NCBI GenBank assembly: GCA_035289625.1
Contig: DATDWP010000006.1
Coordinates: 1-64,000, forward strand
Direction of reading: 5' to 3'
Length of the DNA: 64,000 nucleotides
DNA from: UBA10205 sp035289625
GTDB taxonomy: Archaea; Iainarchaeota; Iainarchaeia; Iainarchaeales; Iainarchaeaceae
How positions within the stretch are numbered: the first letter of the stretch is position 1; each line of letters starts with the position of its first letter. Made by a program: the position numbers and the translations under genes. The notes beneath the pieces were generated by a model. The model worked only from the letters and a program-made list of their open reading frames with translations. It did no database searches and had not been told where the DNA came from. Positions 16,738-25,278 of this stretch are shown one piece after another.

Positions 16738-18588
16738 TCATTTTTTATCTTTCTCTTCTTCACTAAATTCTGCATCAACTACCTTTTCATCCTTCTTTTC
16801 ATCGCCCTTCTCTGCTTTCTGTTGCCCTTGCCCTGCTTTTTTGTAAAGTTCGCTTGAGGCTTGCTGGACTTCTAAATTCAATTCATCCAATTTGCTTTTT
16901 ATTTTCGCAACATCCTTTTGCGGATCTGCCAGCATTTTTTTGAGTTCCTCATTTTTTGCCCTAATGGACTCTGCCTTCTTCTCATCTATTTTGCCTTTTA
17001 ATTCCTCGAGCACTTTTTGGGTACTATAAACCATCGAATCTGCCATGTTGAGGGTTTCTATTTCCTCTTTCTTCTTCTTATCTTCCTGTTCGTGGGCCTG
17101 GGCGTCTTTTTTCATCTTCTCAATTTCTTCATCGCTAAGTTTTTGTGAGGCTACAATTTTTACGCTCTGCTCTTTTCCTGTCCCCAAATCCTTTGCAGCA
17201 ACATGCACTATCCCATTTGCATCTATATCAAATGTCACTTCTATTTGTGGAACGCCTCTTGCTGCCGGAGGAATACCTGCTAGTTGGAACCTTCCAAGGC
17301 TCTTATTTCCAGAAACCATCTGCCTCTCGCCCTGCAGCACGTGGATATCAACAGCGGGCTGGTTATCCGCTGCTGTTGAAAACATCTGGCTTTTTTTAGT
17401 CGGGATTGTTGTATTTCTTTCAATTAATTTTGTAAATACTCCGCCCAAAGTTTCTATTCCAAGGCTAAGAGGAGTGACATCTAGTAAGAGCACATCCTTT
17501 ACATCGCCTGAAAGAACTCCTGCTTGGATTGCAGCGCCCATTGCAACGCACTCCATTGGATCAAGGCCTCTTTCCACTTTTGTCCCAATTTCCTTTTCGA
17601 CAAATTGCTGGACAATTGGCATGCGTGTGGGGCCACCTACTAAAATTATTTTTGCAATATCCCCCGGTGTCATTTTTGCATCAGCTAGCGCCTGCTGGAC
17701 CGGTTTTGCGCAGCGCGCAATTATTGGAGAAATAAGCTCTTCTAGTTTTGCCCTGTTTATTTTCATCTGCAAATGCTTTGGCCCCTCATTTGTTGCGCTA
17801 ATATAGGGCAGGTTTATTTCGGTTTCAAGAACTGTGGAGAGCTCTATTTTTGCCTTCTCTGCAGCCTCTGTTACCCTTTGCATTGCAGTGGGGTCTTTTT
17901 TGAGATCAAACCCTTGCTCTTTTTTGAATTCACCTGTAATGTAATTTACAAGCGCCTCATCCATATCCCTTCCGCCAAGCTGGGTGTCCCCCGATGTGCT
18001 GCGCACTTCAAAAACTCCCTGCTCATAATCCATTATAGTGACATCAAGTGTTCCGCCGCCCAGATCAAAAACAAGTATTTTGAAGTTCTGGGTCTTCTTA
18101 TCAATCCCATATGCCATTGAAGCAGCAGTCGGTTCATTTACAATTCTTACAACTTCAAGCCCTGCAATTGACCCGGCATCTTTTGTTGCCTGCCTCTGGT
18201 TGTCATCAAAATAAGCAGGGACAGTAATTACCGCCTTCTCGACTTTTTGCCCCAAAAATTCCTCTGCATCTTTTTTTACTTTTTGCAAAACAAAAGCAGA
18301 GAGCTGCTGGGCTGTGTATTCTTTGCCTTCAGGGGTTTTGTACTTAAAATCGGTCCCCATTTTTCTTTTAAAACCAAAAAAAGTCCTCTGTGCATTTGTA
18401 ATTGCCTGCCTTCGTGCCGGTTCGCCAACTAGAAGCTGCCCATCTTTTGTAAATGCAACAACGCTCGGGAATGCTTTTCCATAAACAGTATTGCCTTCTG
18501 CGGATGGAATAATTTTCGGCTTTCCGCCTTCCAAAAATGCCGCTGCTGAGTTAGATGTGCCAAGGTCTATTCCTACGATTTTTGCCAT
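16738..18588 (-). CDS. dnaK: Chaperone DnaK (Hsp70)
   Basis: 616 residues: ATPase domain beginning GIDLGTSNSAAA, phosphate and adenosine motifs (VFDLGGGTLDVT, VGGPTRMP), linker LLLDVTPLSLG, substrate domain and a Gln/Lys-rich acidic tail. The single-Lys deletion pattern near the N-terminus resembles bacterial-type DnaK acquired by archaea. GGAGGAG precedes the ATG at 18588. It lies 61 bases after grpE and 128 bases before dnaJ, giving the full GrpE-DnaK-DnaJ set on one strand. Confidence 0.97.
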   Translation of the reverse strand: MAKIVGIDLGTSNSAAAFLEGGKPKIIPSAEGNTVYGKAFPSVVAFTKDGQLLVGEPARRQAITNAQRTFFGFKRKMGTDFKYKTPEGKEYTAQQLSAFVLQKVKKDAEEFLGQKVEKAVITVPAYFDDNQRQATKDAGSIAGLEVVRIVNEPTAASMAYGIDKKTQNFKILVFDLGGGTLDVTIMDYEQGVFEVRSTSGDTQLGGRDMDEALVNYITGEFKKEQGFDLKKDPTAMQRVTEAAEKAKIELSTVLETEINLPYISATNEGPKHLQMKINRAKLEELISPIIARCAKPVQQALADAKMTPGDIAKIILVGGPTRMPIVQQFVEKEIGTKVERGLDPMECVAMGAAIQAGVLSGDVKDVLLLDVTPLSLGIETLGGVFTKLIERNTTIPTKKSQMFSTAADNQPAVDIHVLQGERQMVSGNKSLGRFQLAGIPPAARGVPQIEVTFDIDANGIVHVAAKDLGTGKEQSVKIVASQKLSDEEIEKMKKDAQAHEQEDKKKKEEIETLNMADSMVYSTQKVLEELKGKIDEKKAESIRAKNEELKKMLADPQKDVAKIKSKLDELNLEVQQASSELYKKAGQGQQKAEKGDEKKDEKVVDAEFSEEEKDKK

Positions 18589-18649
18589 TTAGTTCTCCTC
18601 CAAAAATATCTTACAATCAATTTTAACACACATAATATTCATGTAAATT

Positions 18650-19177
18650 TTATTCACTTTTGTTCACCTTCACTTTCGAGGGGCGCAAAACCTTCCCATT
18701 CAACATATACCCGCGCTGCAACTCTTCTAAAACAACTCCATCCTCTTTTGATGGGTCATTGTGAGTCATTAAGACCTCGTGGAAAGAGTGGTCGAATTTT
18801 TTACCAACACTCTCAATCGGTTCAACTCCATTGCTCTGCAGCACCAACATTATTTGCTTTAGTACCATTTCAAAACCCTTTTTCATTTCACTATTTTTAG
18901 ATTTTTCTGCCAGCAAAATTCCCGCACGCACAGAATCTACAATCGGCAAAAACGCTGCAACCAATTTTGCAGATGCAAATTTTCTAAAATCCTCATTCTC
19001 CCTCTCATTTCTTTTCCTGAAATTTTCAAATTCTGCTTGCAATCGCTGGAGCATGTCCTTGTAGTCCTGCGCGAGCGATTTTAGCTCTTCAATTTCTTTT
19101 CCATTCCCTTCTTTTGTATCCTTATTTTGGTGCTGGTTTTCCTTATTTTCTTTGAATGGTACTTTCTCTTCTTTCAA
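18650..19177 (-). CDS. grpE: GrpE nucleotide exchange factor
   Basis: About 175 residues: a long N-terminal coiled coil (LQRLQAEFENFRKRNERE) followed by a compact beta domain with FDHSFHEVLM and GYMLNGKVLRPSKVKV, typical of GrpE. It releases ADP from DnaK. The start is uncertain: TTG at 19177 lies 5 bases after GGTGA, GTG at 19186 is also in frame, and no ATG is near. First gene of the chaperone cluster and divergent from the winged-helix regulator. Confidence 0.92.
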   Translation of the reverse strand: MKEEKVPFKENKENQHQNKDTKEGNGKEIEELKSLAQDYKDMLQRLQAEFENFRKRNERENEDFRKFASAKLVAAFLPIVDSVRAGILLAEKSKNSEMKKGFEMVLKQIMLVLQSNGVEPIESVGKKFDHSFHEVLMTHNDPSKEDGVVLEELQRGYMLNGKVLRPSKVKVNKSE

Positions 19178-19195
19178 AAAATTCACCAAAACCAA

Positions 19196-19277
19196 TGCAA
19201 ATTGTCCAAATTATTTGAACATTTAACTAATTGTTTAATCAAAACGTTTTTAAAGCTTTCAGTAGCCCTTTCATTTC
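19196..19277. promoter_or_regulatory. Divergent promoter region between grpE and winged-helix gene
   Basis: On plus, TTTTTAAA at 19249-19256 is centred about 26 bases before the regulator ATG. On minus, A/T boxes such as GATTAAACAA and GTTAAATG could serve grpE. A palindrome CAAATTATTTG (19207-19217) and the imperfect repeat TTTAAC/GTTTAA lie between them and are candidate operators. Confidence 0.45.
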
Positions 19278-19718
19278 ATGGAACCAGTAGAGCATATTTC
19301 CTTCAAAATTGTTGTAAAAAAAGTTGAAAGGCCAATGCCAAGTAGCGATGCTTTTGATGAACTGGATTGGATTTGCCAATCCTTGGGTTTTTTTGAACCA
19401 ATTGATCGCGACAAAACAGCTTCCTCGGTTTTCAAGGAAATCATAAAAGCAACTGATAAAGGTCAGGCCCTAACTTCTAGCGCAATAGCCGGGCAAGTAA
19501 AAATGTCCCGTGGGGCTGTAATAAACCATCTGAACAACCTTATGCGCTCTGGGCTAATTGTTCGCCACGGTAGATATTACATTTCACGCTCACGCTCAAT
19601 GTATCGCACAATCGAAGAAATTGAAGAGGACATTGACCGCATATTTGCAAAAATGAAAAGGACAGCACTTGAAATTGACAAAGAACTTGGCATTGAGGGA
19701 AAAGAGGTTAGGGAGTAA
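19278..19718 (+). CDS. Winged-helix DNA-binding protein, candidate chaperone-operon regulator
   Basis: 146 residues. Residues 60-105 form a winged helix: a recognition-type segment MSRGAVINHLNNLMRSG and a wing LIVRHGRYYISR. The C-terminus (IEEDIDRIFAKMKRTALEIDKE) is a coiled-coil-like dimerisation region. It has the look of a MarR/ArsR-like archaeal regulator but no named family is certain. It shares an 80-base promoter region with grpE-dnaK-dnaJ, so control of that operon and itself is likely (inference). Predicted leaderless mRNA. Confidence 0.75.
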   Translation: MEPVEHISFKIVVKKVERPMPSSDAFDELDWICQSLGFFEPIDRDKTASSVFKEIIKATDKGQALTSSAIAGQVKMSRGAVINHLNNLMRSGLIVRHGRYYISRSRSMYRTIEEIEEDIDRIFAKMKRTALEIDKELGIEGKEVRE

Positions 19719-19800
19719 AATTGTATACTTTGGAATACATTTGATTTGAAATATCTGTTAAGTAGGTTTTTTATTGAGTTTTTAAGTATTTTAATTGACT

Positions 19801-20241
19801 ATGCAAATTGTTCATTTGTCTGAAAAAGATTTGATGCAGATTTTAGAATTAGATAAACTTGCATTTCAGAATTATGATATTAGGCCTCTCACAAAAAAAG
19901 AGATATCAACTTTTTTGAACAATGGATTCATTTTAGGAATTAAGGAAAACGGAAAGTTGATTTCAAATATTCAAGTAATGACTAAAAATAAAAATTGGTT
20001 TATTGAGGGTGTTGCAACATTACCTGAAAAACAAGGTAGGGGCCTTGCAAATAACCTTATCAACGAAGTTCTCAAAATTGCAAAAGAAAAGAAGATAAGA
20101 AAAATAAACGCAACTGTAAAACCTGATAATGCAAAAAGCAGGGCTTTATTTGAAAAAAATGGATTTGCCGAAGTGGACTTTCTTAAAGATTATTATGGGA
20201 AAGGAAAAGATCGAATACTAGTCAGTACGACATTGAAATGA
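19801..20241 (+). CDS. GNAT-family N-acetyltransferase
   Basis: 146 residues with the acetyl-CoA loop EKQGRGLANNLI (about 77-88, R/Q-x-x-G-x-A type) and the C-terminal NAKSRALFEKNGFAEV strand-helix that closes the fold. Substrate unknown; protein N-termini or small amines are possible. ATG at 19801 is preferred over a TTG two codons earlier because TTTTTAAGTA lies about 25 bases ahead. It stands alone at the edge of a toxin-antitoxin region. Confidence 0.85.
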   Translation: MQIVHLSEKDLMQILELDKLAFQNYDIRPLTKKEISTFLNNGFILGIKENGKLISNIQVMTKNKNWFIEGVATLPEKQGRGLANNLINEVLKIAKEKKIRKINATVKPDNAKSRALFEKNGFAEVDFLKDYYGKGKDRILVSTTLK

Positions 20242-20324
20242 CTTGGCTAATCAATCATACATGTCCCGGGTTAAGGCATACATTTTTCCTTCAAGTTTTC
20301 ATCTTTCAAACCCTTTAAAAAATA

Positions 20325-20355
20325 CTTATTTAAATTGGTAATCCCAGTAGATTAC
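20325..20355 (+). promoter_or_regulatory. Promoter and operator of the RHH-MazF module
   Basis: A TATA-like TTATTTAAAT at 20326-20335 is followed by a perfect inverted repeat GTAATC-CCAGTA-GATTAC at 20338-20355. This ends two bases before the antitoxin ATG. An antitoxin bound here would cover the transcription start, the expected layout for RHH autorepression. Confidence 0.65.
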
Positions 20356-20356
20356 T

Positions 20357-20584
20357 ATGAAAACAATCACTATAAAGCTGCATGAGGACGAGGACAAAGA
20401 ACTTGAAGGCTATGTCAAAAAACGCAATTACCCTTCCAAATCGGAATTCATAAGAAATCTTATAATGGAGCGGCTTGAGCGCAACAGAAAGGAAAAAATG
20501 GGCTGGCTTGCTGTTGCTGAAAAATCAATGGAAAAAATTTGGGACAATGATAAGGATGAAAGGGTATGGAAAAAATACCTTTGA
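20357..20584 (+). CDS. Ribbon-helix-helix antitoxin
   Basis: 75 residues. The N-terminal strand MKTITIKLHEDEDKEL and helices through SKSEFIRNLIMERLE form a CopG/MetJ-type DNA-binding dimer; the charged C-terminus (KSMEKIWDNDKDERVWKKYL) would wrap the toxin. It ends 19 bases inside mazF, so translation is coupled. It likely represses the pair through the inverted repeat just upstream. Confidence 0.85.
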   Translation: MKTITIKLHEDEDKELEGYVKKRNYPSKSEFIRNLIMERLERNRKEKMGWLAVAEKSMEKIWDNDKDERVWKKYL

Positions 20585-20925
20585 TATCTCAAAGAGATAT
20601 TATCCTCGTCCCATTTCCCTTTTCTGACCAATCGGGGAAGAAAGTTAGGCCGGTTATTGTAATAAGCAATATTGAATTCAATGAACATTCAGAGGACTAT
20701 CTTGTTGTTGGCATTACTTCGAATGTATCTCGTGAGAAATATTCATTGCGCTTAACAAATAACGATCTTGAAGATGGAAAGCTTTTCACCCAATGCTGCG
20801 CAAAAGTGGAAAATATACTAAAGATTGATAGGGGGCTGGTAATAAAGAAAATCGGAAAGATAAATAAACAAAAATTTAGCGGCATACTAGAAATGCTTAG
20901 TAAAATTGTTTCTATTGATGAATGA
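20566..20925 (+). CDS. MazF/PemK-family endoribonuclease toxin
   Basis: 119 residues with the family opening RDIILVPFPFSDQSGKKVRP followed by VIVIS, and the central ITSNVSR segment. MazF proteins cut single-stranded RNA at short motifs and stop translation. The start overlaps the antitoxin by 19 bases. All core strands appear intact, so it is probably active. The cleavage motif cannot be read from sequence. Confidence 0.88.
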   Translation: MEKIPLISQRDIILVPFPFSDQSGKKVRPVIVISNIEFNEHSEDYLVVGITSNVSREKYSLRLTNNDLEDGKLFTQCCAKVENILKIDRGLVIKKIGKINKQKFSGILEMLSKIVSIDE

Positions 20926-20991
20926 GCTATATACAGAGTATTTCAATTACTTTTCTCTTTTGAAATTTGCCTGATCCTAATTAAAATAACC

Positions 20992-21272
20992 CTAGAATTG
21001 CTCCCGATACCATTTTTCATATTGCTTGTGGTCGCCGATGAAGTGGATGTATTTTGTTCTAGTCCTCTCATCTTGTATGAATGCAATGCGGTATTGGCCA
21101 ACTTCCTCAATTCTGTATCTGGACGAGTGCATACCTCGTGGCCAAGCGGCTGTTTCATTTGCTCAAGTTTTTTGAGTATTTGTTCTCTTATGGGTTTATC
21201 AAATTTGTAAAAATGCCTGTCCCAGCCTTTTTTGTATTCTATTTTCCAGGTGCCAAGTTCCAAACTGCTCAC
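20992..21272 (-). pseudogene. Frameshifted RelE-family toxin gene
   Basis: From a GTG at 21272 the frame gives WKIEYKKGWDRHFYKFDKP and further RelE/ParE-like residues to about 21150. The family pattern then continues one frame away with RYRIEEVGQYRIAFIQDER and YIHFIGDHKQYEKWY to a stop at 20992. The shift lies near 21132-21150. The GTG overlaps the stop of the upstream frame (GTGA), the usual antitoxin-toxin coupling, so this was once an intact module. Surrounding genes have no such breaks. Confidence 0.75.
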
Positions 21273-21649
21273 CTGTATTTTGAAAGGGCTTCGTCTTCAC
21301 TTAGGTACTTTCACCTTTTTTCTTCATTTCCTCTTCTTCTCGAAGCTTTAATGCGACAAGCTCCATTTCCAGGTCTTTAGGCGAACCAATTAACCGGTAT
21401 TCCTTTCCAAGGGCTAAAATCCCTGATAACAGGGCTCCGTTGAAAGTCTCACCCTATCCTGAGGTTGTCTGCTATCATGCTGAGTAGTACCTCTTTGCGT
21501 TGTTGTATGGTTGTGTGGGAATAGAGAAATCCTCCATATAATCGCTTCCAAAACTCGAACTTTTTCGGTCCGAAATGATGCAACCATTTCGGCACACACG
21601 CCAGCCAAAGCAAACGTTTGATTTTTCTGATGATTTTTCCTTCTTTCAC
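21269..21649 (-). pseudogene. Disrupted upstream partner of the RelE gene
   Basis: A chain of frames that joins only if two shifts are allowed. The first begins at 21649 (GKIIRKIKRLL) and runs to MIADNLRIG near 21445. A second frame gives ETFNGALLSGILALGKEYR to EEEEMKKKG near 21305. A third ends KYLSEDEALSKYR at 21269. The last part lies where the antitoxin of the RelE pair should be. Family not recognised. Two or three shifts in 380 bases point to decay. Confidence 0.5.
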
Positions 21650-21815
21650 TTGGGAACCCCTCGCCGTGTTCCCCCCACCTTATGGGTGGATATTCAACAA
21701 CTATAAAGACATTTTCAACCGAGCCGGCAGTAAGGTAAATATTTTATTATAGTCCGACACTGTATATGTTTGGTTATTATGGAAATATCCGAATCTGCAC
21801 AGGTGAGATGATTTT

Positions 21816-22136
21816 TTGGCTACTAATTTTACTCAATTCAAGCGTAGAAGAGCCGAAATCAAGGCGCAGGATCTGAATAAAGCTAATGAAAGATTGAGGA
21901 AAGTAGACAACTTGAAATTTGCTAAGTCACTAGAGAGTGTTTTACTTCAAACATTGGACGGCACAAATAATCTTCATTCTCTTTTGGCTTATCGTTTACA
22001 GGTGAGTGCAGCATTGAGGAGTGGGAAAGCCATTAACTACAATAAAGAAAAACTGCAAACTTTAAAGGGTATTTTAAAAGACCTAGATAGGCATATAGCG
22101 GCGCACCGAAGAATTAAAACTAGTCCACGGGATTAG
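21816..22136 (+). CDS. Small basic helical hypothetical protein
   Basis: 106 residues, Lys/Arg-rich and all-helical in appearance, with no membrane segment. It starts with TTG at 21816, 8 bases after AGGTGAG; a nearer ATG at 21808 is in another frame and stops after 22 codons. Family not recognised. It follows the decayed toxin-antitoxin remnant, so it may belong to the accessory zone. Confidence 0.55.
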   Translation: MATNFTQFKRRRAEIKAQDLNKANERLRKVDNLKFAKSLESVLLQTLDGTNNLHSLLAYRLQVSAALRSGKAINYNKEKLQTLKGILKDLDRHIAAHRRIKTSPRD

Positions 22137-22203
22137 TTGATTTTTATGCAGCATAAACCCTTTACCGCAACCTATAAATCCCACTTACAACTCATAATAG
22201 CAA

Positions 22204-22680
22204 ATGCGGCAAAAGAGCATTTGGTGGCAAGCGAGTTTTTTACTAAAAGATAAAACTTTTGAAAAACTCACAAGCCTAAAAGAGCCGCGCTATGTTGCGC
22301 TTCTACTTGTTGAATTTTTCCTCACAATGATACTTGTGGGGGCAATTTTACTCTACCTTGATGGCAGGTTCAATACAATCGAGCAGCCATTTAATCTCTT
22401 TATCTTCGGTGCAATACTTTTTGCAGTGGCACACTTCTACAACTACACCTCATATTTTAAGCAAGAGAGCCCTCATCTTATCAGAAGGTCCTCATCACTA
22501 AAGACCCTCATCTTAGAGTTCGTTATATTTCTAATAGTGCTCTTCTCAGCATACATCTACGCAGACCCGGCTATTGATATTTTACCATACCCGCAAAACC
22601 TGGTGGTATTTGCAGTTGCGCTAATTATTCCGCTCTATATTTACATAAATGAAAAATTCATAAATGCGCAAAATCCCTAA
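22204..22680 (+). CDS. Four-helix membrane protein of unknown function
   Basis: 158 residues with hydrophobic segments near 32-55, 65-82, 105-122 and 132-150 and a short cytosolic N-terminus. Family not recognised. CCTATAAATCCC about 28 bases before the ATG predicts a leaderless mRNA. Convergent with kae1, ending 6 bases from its stop. Confidence 0.7.
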   Translation: MRQKSIWWQASFLLKDKTFEKLTSLKEPRYVALLLVEFFLTMILVGAILLYLDGRFNTIEQPFNLFIFGAILFAVAHFYNYTSYFKQESPHLIRRSSSLKTLILEFVIFLIVLFSAYIYADPAIDILPYPQNLVVFAVALIIPLYIYINEKFINAQNP

Positions 22681-22686
22681 AAAGTG

Positions 22687-23673
22687 TTATTTAATCCAAT
22701 TCACATTCTCTAAATCAGTCCTGAATTTTTGATCAGTAGTGGCATTTTCTATAGAAACTTCCCTTTGAGCTTTGCGCATTAAAATCCCGGTCCATGCAAT
22801 CATTGCTCCGTTATCAAGGCAGAGCTCTTTGGGGCAGATCTTCAATTGCACTCCCCGCTCTTTGCACATTTGGCCAAGCATTTGTTGCAGCGCCCTTGAA
22901 GCCCCCACTCCTCCTGTCAGGAGCAATTCTTTTTTTTGCGTGTGCGCAAGCGCTCGCTCGCACACTTCGCAGATCATTGCAAATGCAGTGTGCATCAGGC
23001 TGTATGCCAAATCGGTGCTATCTACTTTGCCAATCTTTAGTGTTGCTGCGGTTAGAAGCCCAGAAAATGAGACGTCCATTCCTTTTACTGAATAGGGGAG
23101 TTCAATATAATTTTTCTTTTCAAAATACATTTTATCAATTACCGGCCCAGCCGGAAAACCAATCTTAAGTTCGCGGCCAAAAGAATCAAGTAAATTCCCG
23201 ACTCCGATATCAATTGTTTCGCCATACACCCTGTACTTGCCAGATTCATAACCAATCACTTGAGTATTGCCCCCCGAGACATATAGGATAAGAGGATCAG
23301 AAGAGTTGCATTTTTTCTTTGCAATTTCAATGTGTGCAATGGAGTGGTTTACCGGAATTAGTTGCTTATTATGTAGCAGAGATAGCATGCGGGCAACTCC
23401 GGCCCCAACACTTAGCGCAGTTCCGATCCCCGGGCCTTTAGTATATGAAATGCAATCAATTTCATTCCACTCTAAGTTTGCTTTCTGCATTGCAGATTTT
23501 ATTAGAGGGGCAAAGTGTTCTGCGTGATGGTCAGCTAGCTCGCGGGGGATCAGCCCACCACTTTTTGTTGTGTGGGTGTGCTTTTCATTTGCCAAAATGC
23601 TGCAGCTAGAATCAACAATTCCAACCCCTGCAGTATGGGCAGTGCTCTCAATTCCTAAACAAATACTTTTCAT
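22687..23673 (-). CDS. kae1: KEOPS catalytic subunit Kae1 (tRNA N6-threonylcarbamoyltransferase)
   Basis: 328 residues of the ASKHA fold: N-terminal GIESTAHTAGVGIV, metal-site segments DHHAEHFAPL and PVNHSIAHIE, and the C-terminal LLTGGVGASRAL and CLDNGAMIAWTG. It moves threonylcarbamoyl from TC-AMP to A37 of ANN-decoding tRNAs. The ATG at 23673 follows the sua5 stop by one base, with GAGGG as ribosome-binding site. The adjacent upstream gene makes its substrate. It is not fused to Bud32, which is encoded at 10.1-10.7 kb. Confidence 0.96.
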   Translation of the reverse strand: MKSICLGIESTAHTAGVGIVDSSCSILANEKHTHTTKSGGLIPRELADHHAEHFAPLIKSAMQKANLEWNEIDCISYTKGPGIGTALSVGAGVARMLSLLHNKQLIPVNHSIAHIEIAKKKCNSSDPLILYVSGGNTQVIGYESGKYRVYGETIDIGVGNLLDSFGRELKIGFPAGPVIDKMYFEKKNYIELPYSVKGMDVSFSGLLTAATLKIGKVDSTDLAYSLMHTAFAMICEVCERALAHTQKKELLLTGGVGASRALQQMLGQMCKERGVQLKICPKELCLDNGAMIAWTGILMRKAQREVSIENATTDQKFRTDLENVNWIK

Positions 23674-23674
23674 T

Positions 23675-24712
23675 TTATCCCTCAATTTTATCAGCAGCTT
23701 TCCTCACCCTATTCATTACTGCTGCGCCTAATCCTTTTTCAGAAATTCCCTGCACAATTGCAACTTCAACTCCTTTGCGATCAAATTCTCTAAATATCTT
23801 GAAGATATTGCGCGCTGCCATTTGGGGAGTTTTTCCTAAAAATTTTACTACTGCTCCGTGGTGTTTTTTGCCCTTCGTAGAGGTTATTATCCCGACTTTT
23901 TTATTTTTGTAATGGGGGAGAATTGAGCGAACTTGTGTCCAAAAATTCGTGCTTTCTTCTATAAGTATTACAAAGCCCTGCGGAGCGTAGTGTTTGTATT
24001 TCATTCCAGGGGCTTTTGCAACTTGCCCGCCCCTCTGTCCCTTATTGAACCCTTTCTTTTTTATGAGGGGGTGCTGATCTATTTTGCCAATTATTTTTTC
24101 TATTTGCTCCGTGCTAATTTTCCCCGGGCGAAGCAAAACCGCGCGCTGTGAACTAACATCTAGAATGGTTGATTCCACCCCGATAGTTGTAGTTCCGCCA
24201 TCAATTATACAATCAATCCTTCCATTTAGGTCTTCAAAAACGTCTCTAGCATTTGTCGGAGATGGTTTTCCAAATAGGTTAGCAGATGGGGCTGCAATTG
24301 GGACTTTTGCCTTTTCAATTAACGCGTGGGCGATTTTATGAGCTGGCATTCTGATTGCAACAGTTCTAAGCCCCCCGGTAGTTATGCTTGGGACTTTTTT
24401 CGATTTTTCCAAAACAAGGGTAAGGGGCCCTGGCCAGAAATTATCCATTAAAAGTTTTGAGCGCAAGTTAACACCCTTTGCAAGTTCGTATACTTGCTCC
24501 TCATTTGATACATGTACAATAAGAGGGTCATCAAACGGCCTTTTTTTTGCAACAAAAATTTTGCGTACTGATTTTGCGCTAAGCGCATTTGCCCCAAGCC
24601 CATAAACCGTTTCAGTGGGGAATGCAACAAGATCGCCTCTTTGGATTATTTTTGCAGCAATTAATATTTTCCTATCAGTTGGAATTTTGATTTTCAGTAT
24701 TTTTGTTTTCAT
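23675..24712 (-). CDS. sua5: Threonylcarbamoyl-AMP synthase Sua5
   Basis: 345 residues: a YrdC domain (about 10-205) with FPTETVYGLGANAL, the KKRPFDDPLIVH loop and SANLFGKPSPTNA, a linker with PGMKYKHYAP, and a C-terminal Sua5 domain. It makes TC-AMP from Thr, ATP and bicarbonate, the first step of t6A. This is the long two-domain form and not a YrdC/TsaC stand-alone. ATG at 24712 (three codons inside an in-frame upstream start) fits the AGTGGT site. Coupled to kae1. Confidence 0.95.
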   Translation of the reverse strand: MKTKILKIKIPTDRKILIAAKIIQRGDLVAFPTETVYGLGANALSAKSVRKIFVAKKRPFDDPLIVHVSNEEQVYELAKGVNLRSKLLMDNFWPGPLTLVLEKSKKVPSITTGGLRTVAIRMPAHKIAHALIEKAKVPIAAPSANLFGKPSPTNARDVFEDLNGRIDCIIDGGTTTIGVESTILDVSSQRAVLLRPGKISTEQIEKIIGKIDQHPLIKKKGFNKGQRGGQVAKAPGMKYKHYAPQGFVILIEESTNFWTQVRSILPHYKNKKVGIITSTKGKKHHGAVVKFLGKTPQMAARNIFKIFREFDRKGVEVAIVQGISEKGLGAAVMNRVRKAADKIEG

Positions 24713-24730
24713 TATTACCACTTTTTAGAA

Positions 24731-25267
24731 TTATGCCATGAGTACAAGCGCTACTGAAACAAAATTATACAGTAGGTGGGCAATAAAATTCGGAACAATC
24801 CTATTGCTCTTTTTGTATGCGAATGCTAAAATTGCCCCAAGTGCAAACGCGCCTATTACTTCTGCTAAAGATCCGTACCCAAAGTGCGCAAGCCCAAATG
24901 CAATGCTTGATACAGCAATTCCTATGCGTGGAACTAAAAATGCGCGAAAGAAAAACTCTTCCACAAATACCCTTACAACAAATAAGTAAATTAGTAATAG
25001 GGCCGGCAGTGATACGATTTCACGAATGGCCGTTTCCACCGGTTCAAAATCATTAATTTGGAAAAACCCAAATAAAAAAGAAAGTACGACAGAGAAGAGC
25101 AGCAGTGCTGAAAATATCTGTGTACTTAGAATAATATCAGATAGCGCATTTGTGCTCTTTAGCCCAAATTCTTGAGCGGTAAAATTTTTGCGCTCCACAA
25201 ATTTTATGTATAGTAGTGGGACGAGCACAAGAAGGGCATCAATTAGAACGAAATAGAGTAGCTCTAT
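24731..25267 (-). CDS. CPBP-family intramembrane protease, probable ATA start
   Basis: 178 residues from ATA at 25267. Membrane helices surround the family motifs EEFFFRAFL, FGLAHFGYGS and NFIAHLLYN, giving the catalytic Glu-Glu and two His sites. Members process prenylated or bacteriocin-like substrates; this one's substrate is unknown. Start: GGAGG (25279-25275) directly overlapping the eS31 stop is followed after 7 bases by ATA. Using the next in-frame start, GTG at 25228, would cut the first helix in half. It lies between eS31 and sua5 in the L7Ae cluster. Confidence 0.85.
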   Translation of the reverse strand: MELLYFVLIDALLVLVPLLYIKFVERKNFTAQEFGLKSTNALSDIILSTQIFSALLLFSVVLSFLFGFFQINDFEPVETAIREIVSLPALLLIYLFVVRVFVEEFFFRAFLVPRIGIAVSSIAFGLAHFGYGSLAEVIGAFALGAILAFAYKKSNRIVPNFIAHLLYNFVSVALVLMA

Positions 25268-25278
25268 AAAGAGCCCTC

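Noticed and set aside
21132..21151. Programmed frameshift in relE
   Set aside because: No slippery heptamer is seen at the shift and two more breaks occur upstream, so decay fits better.
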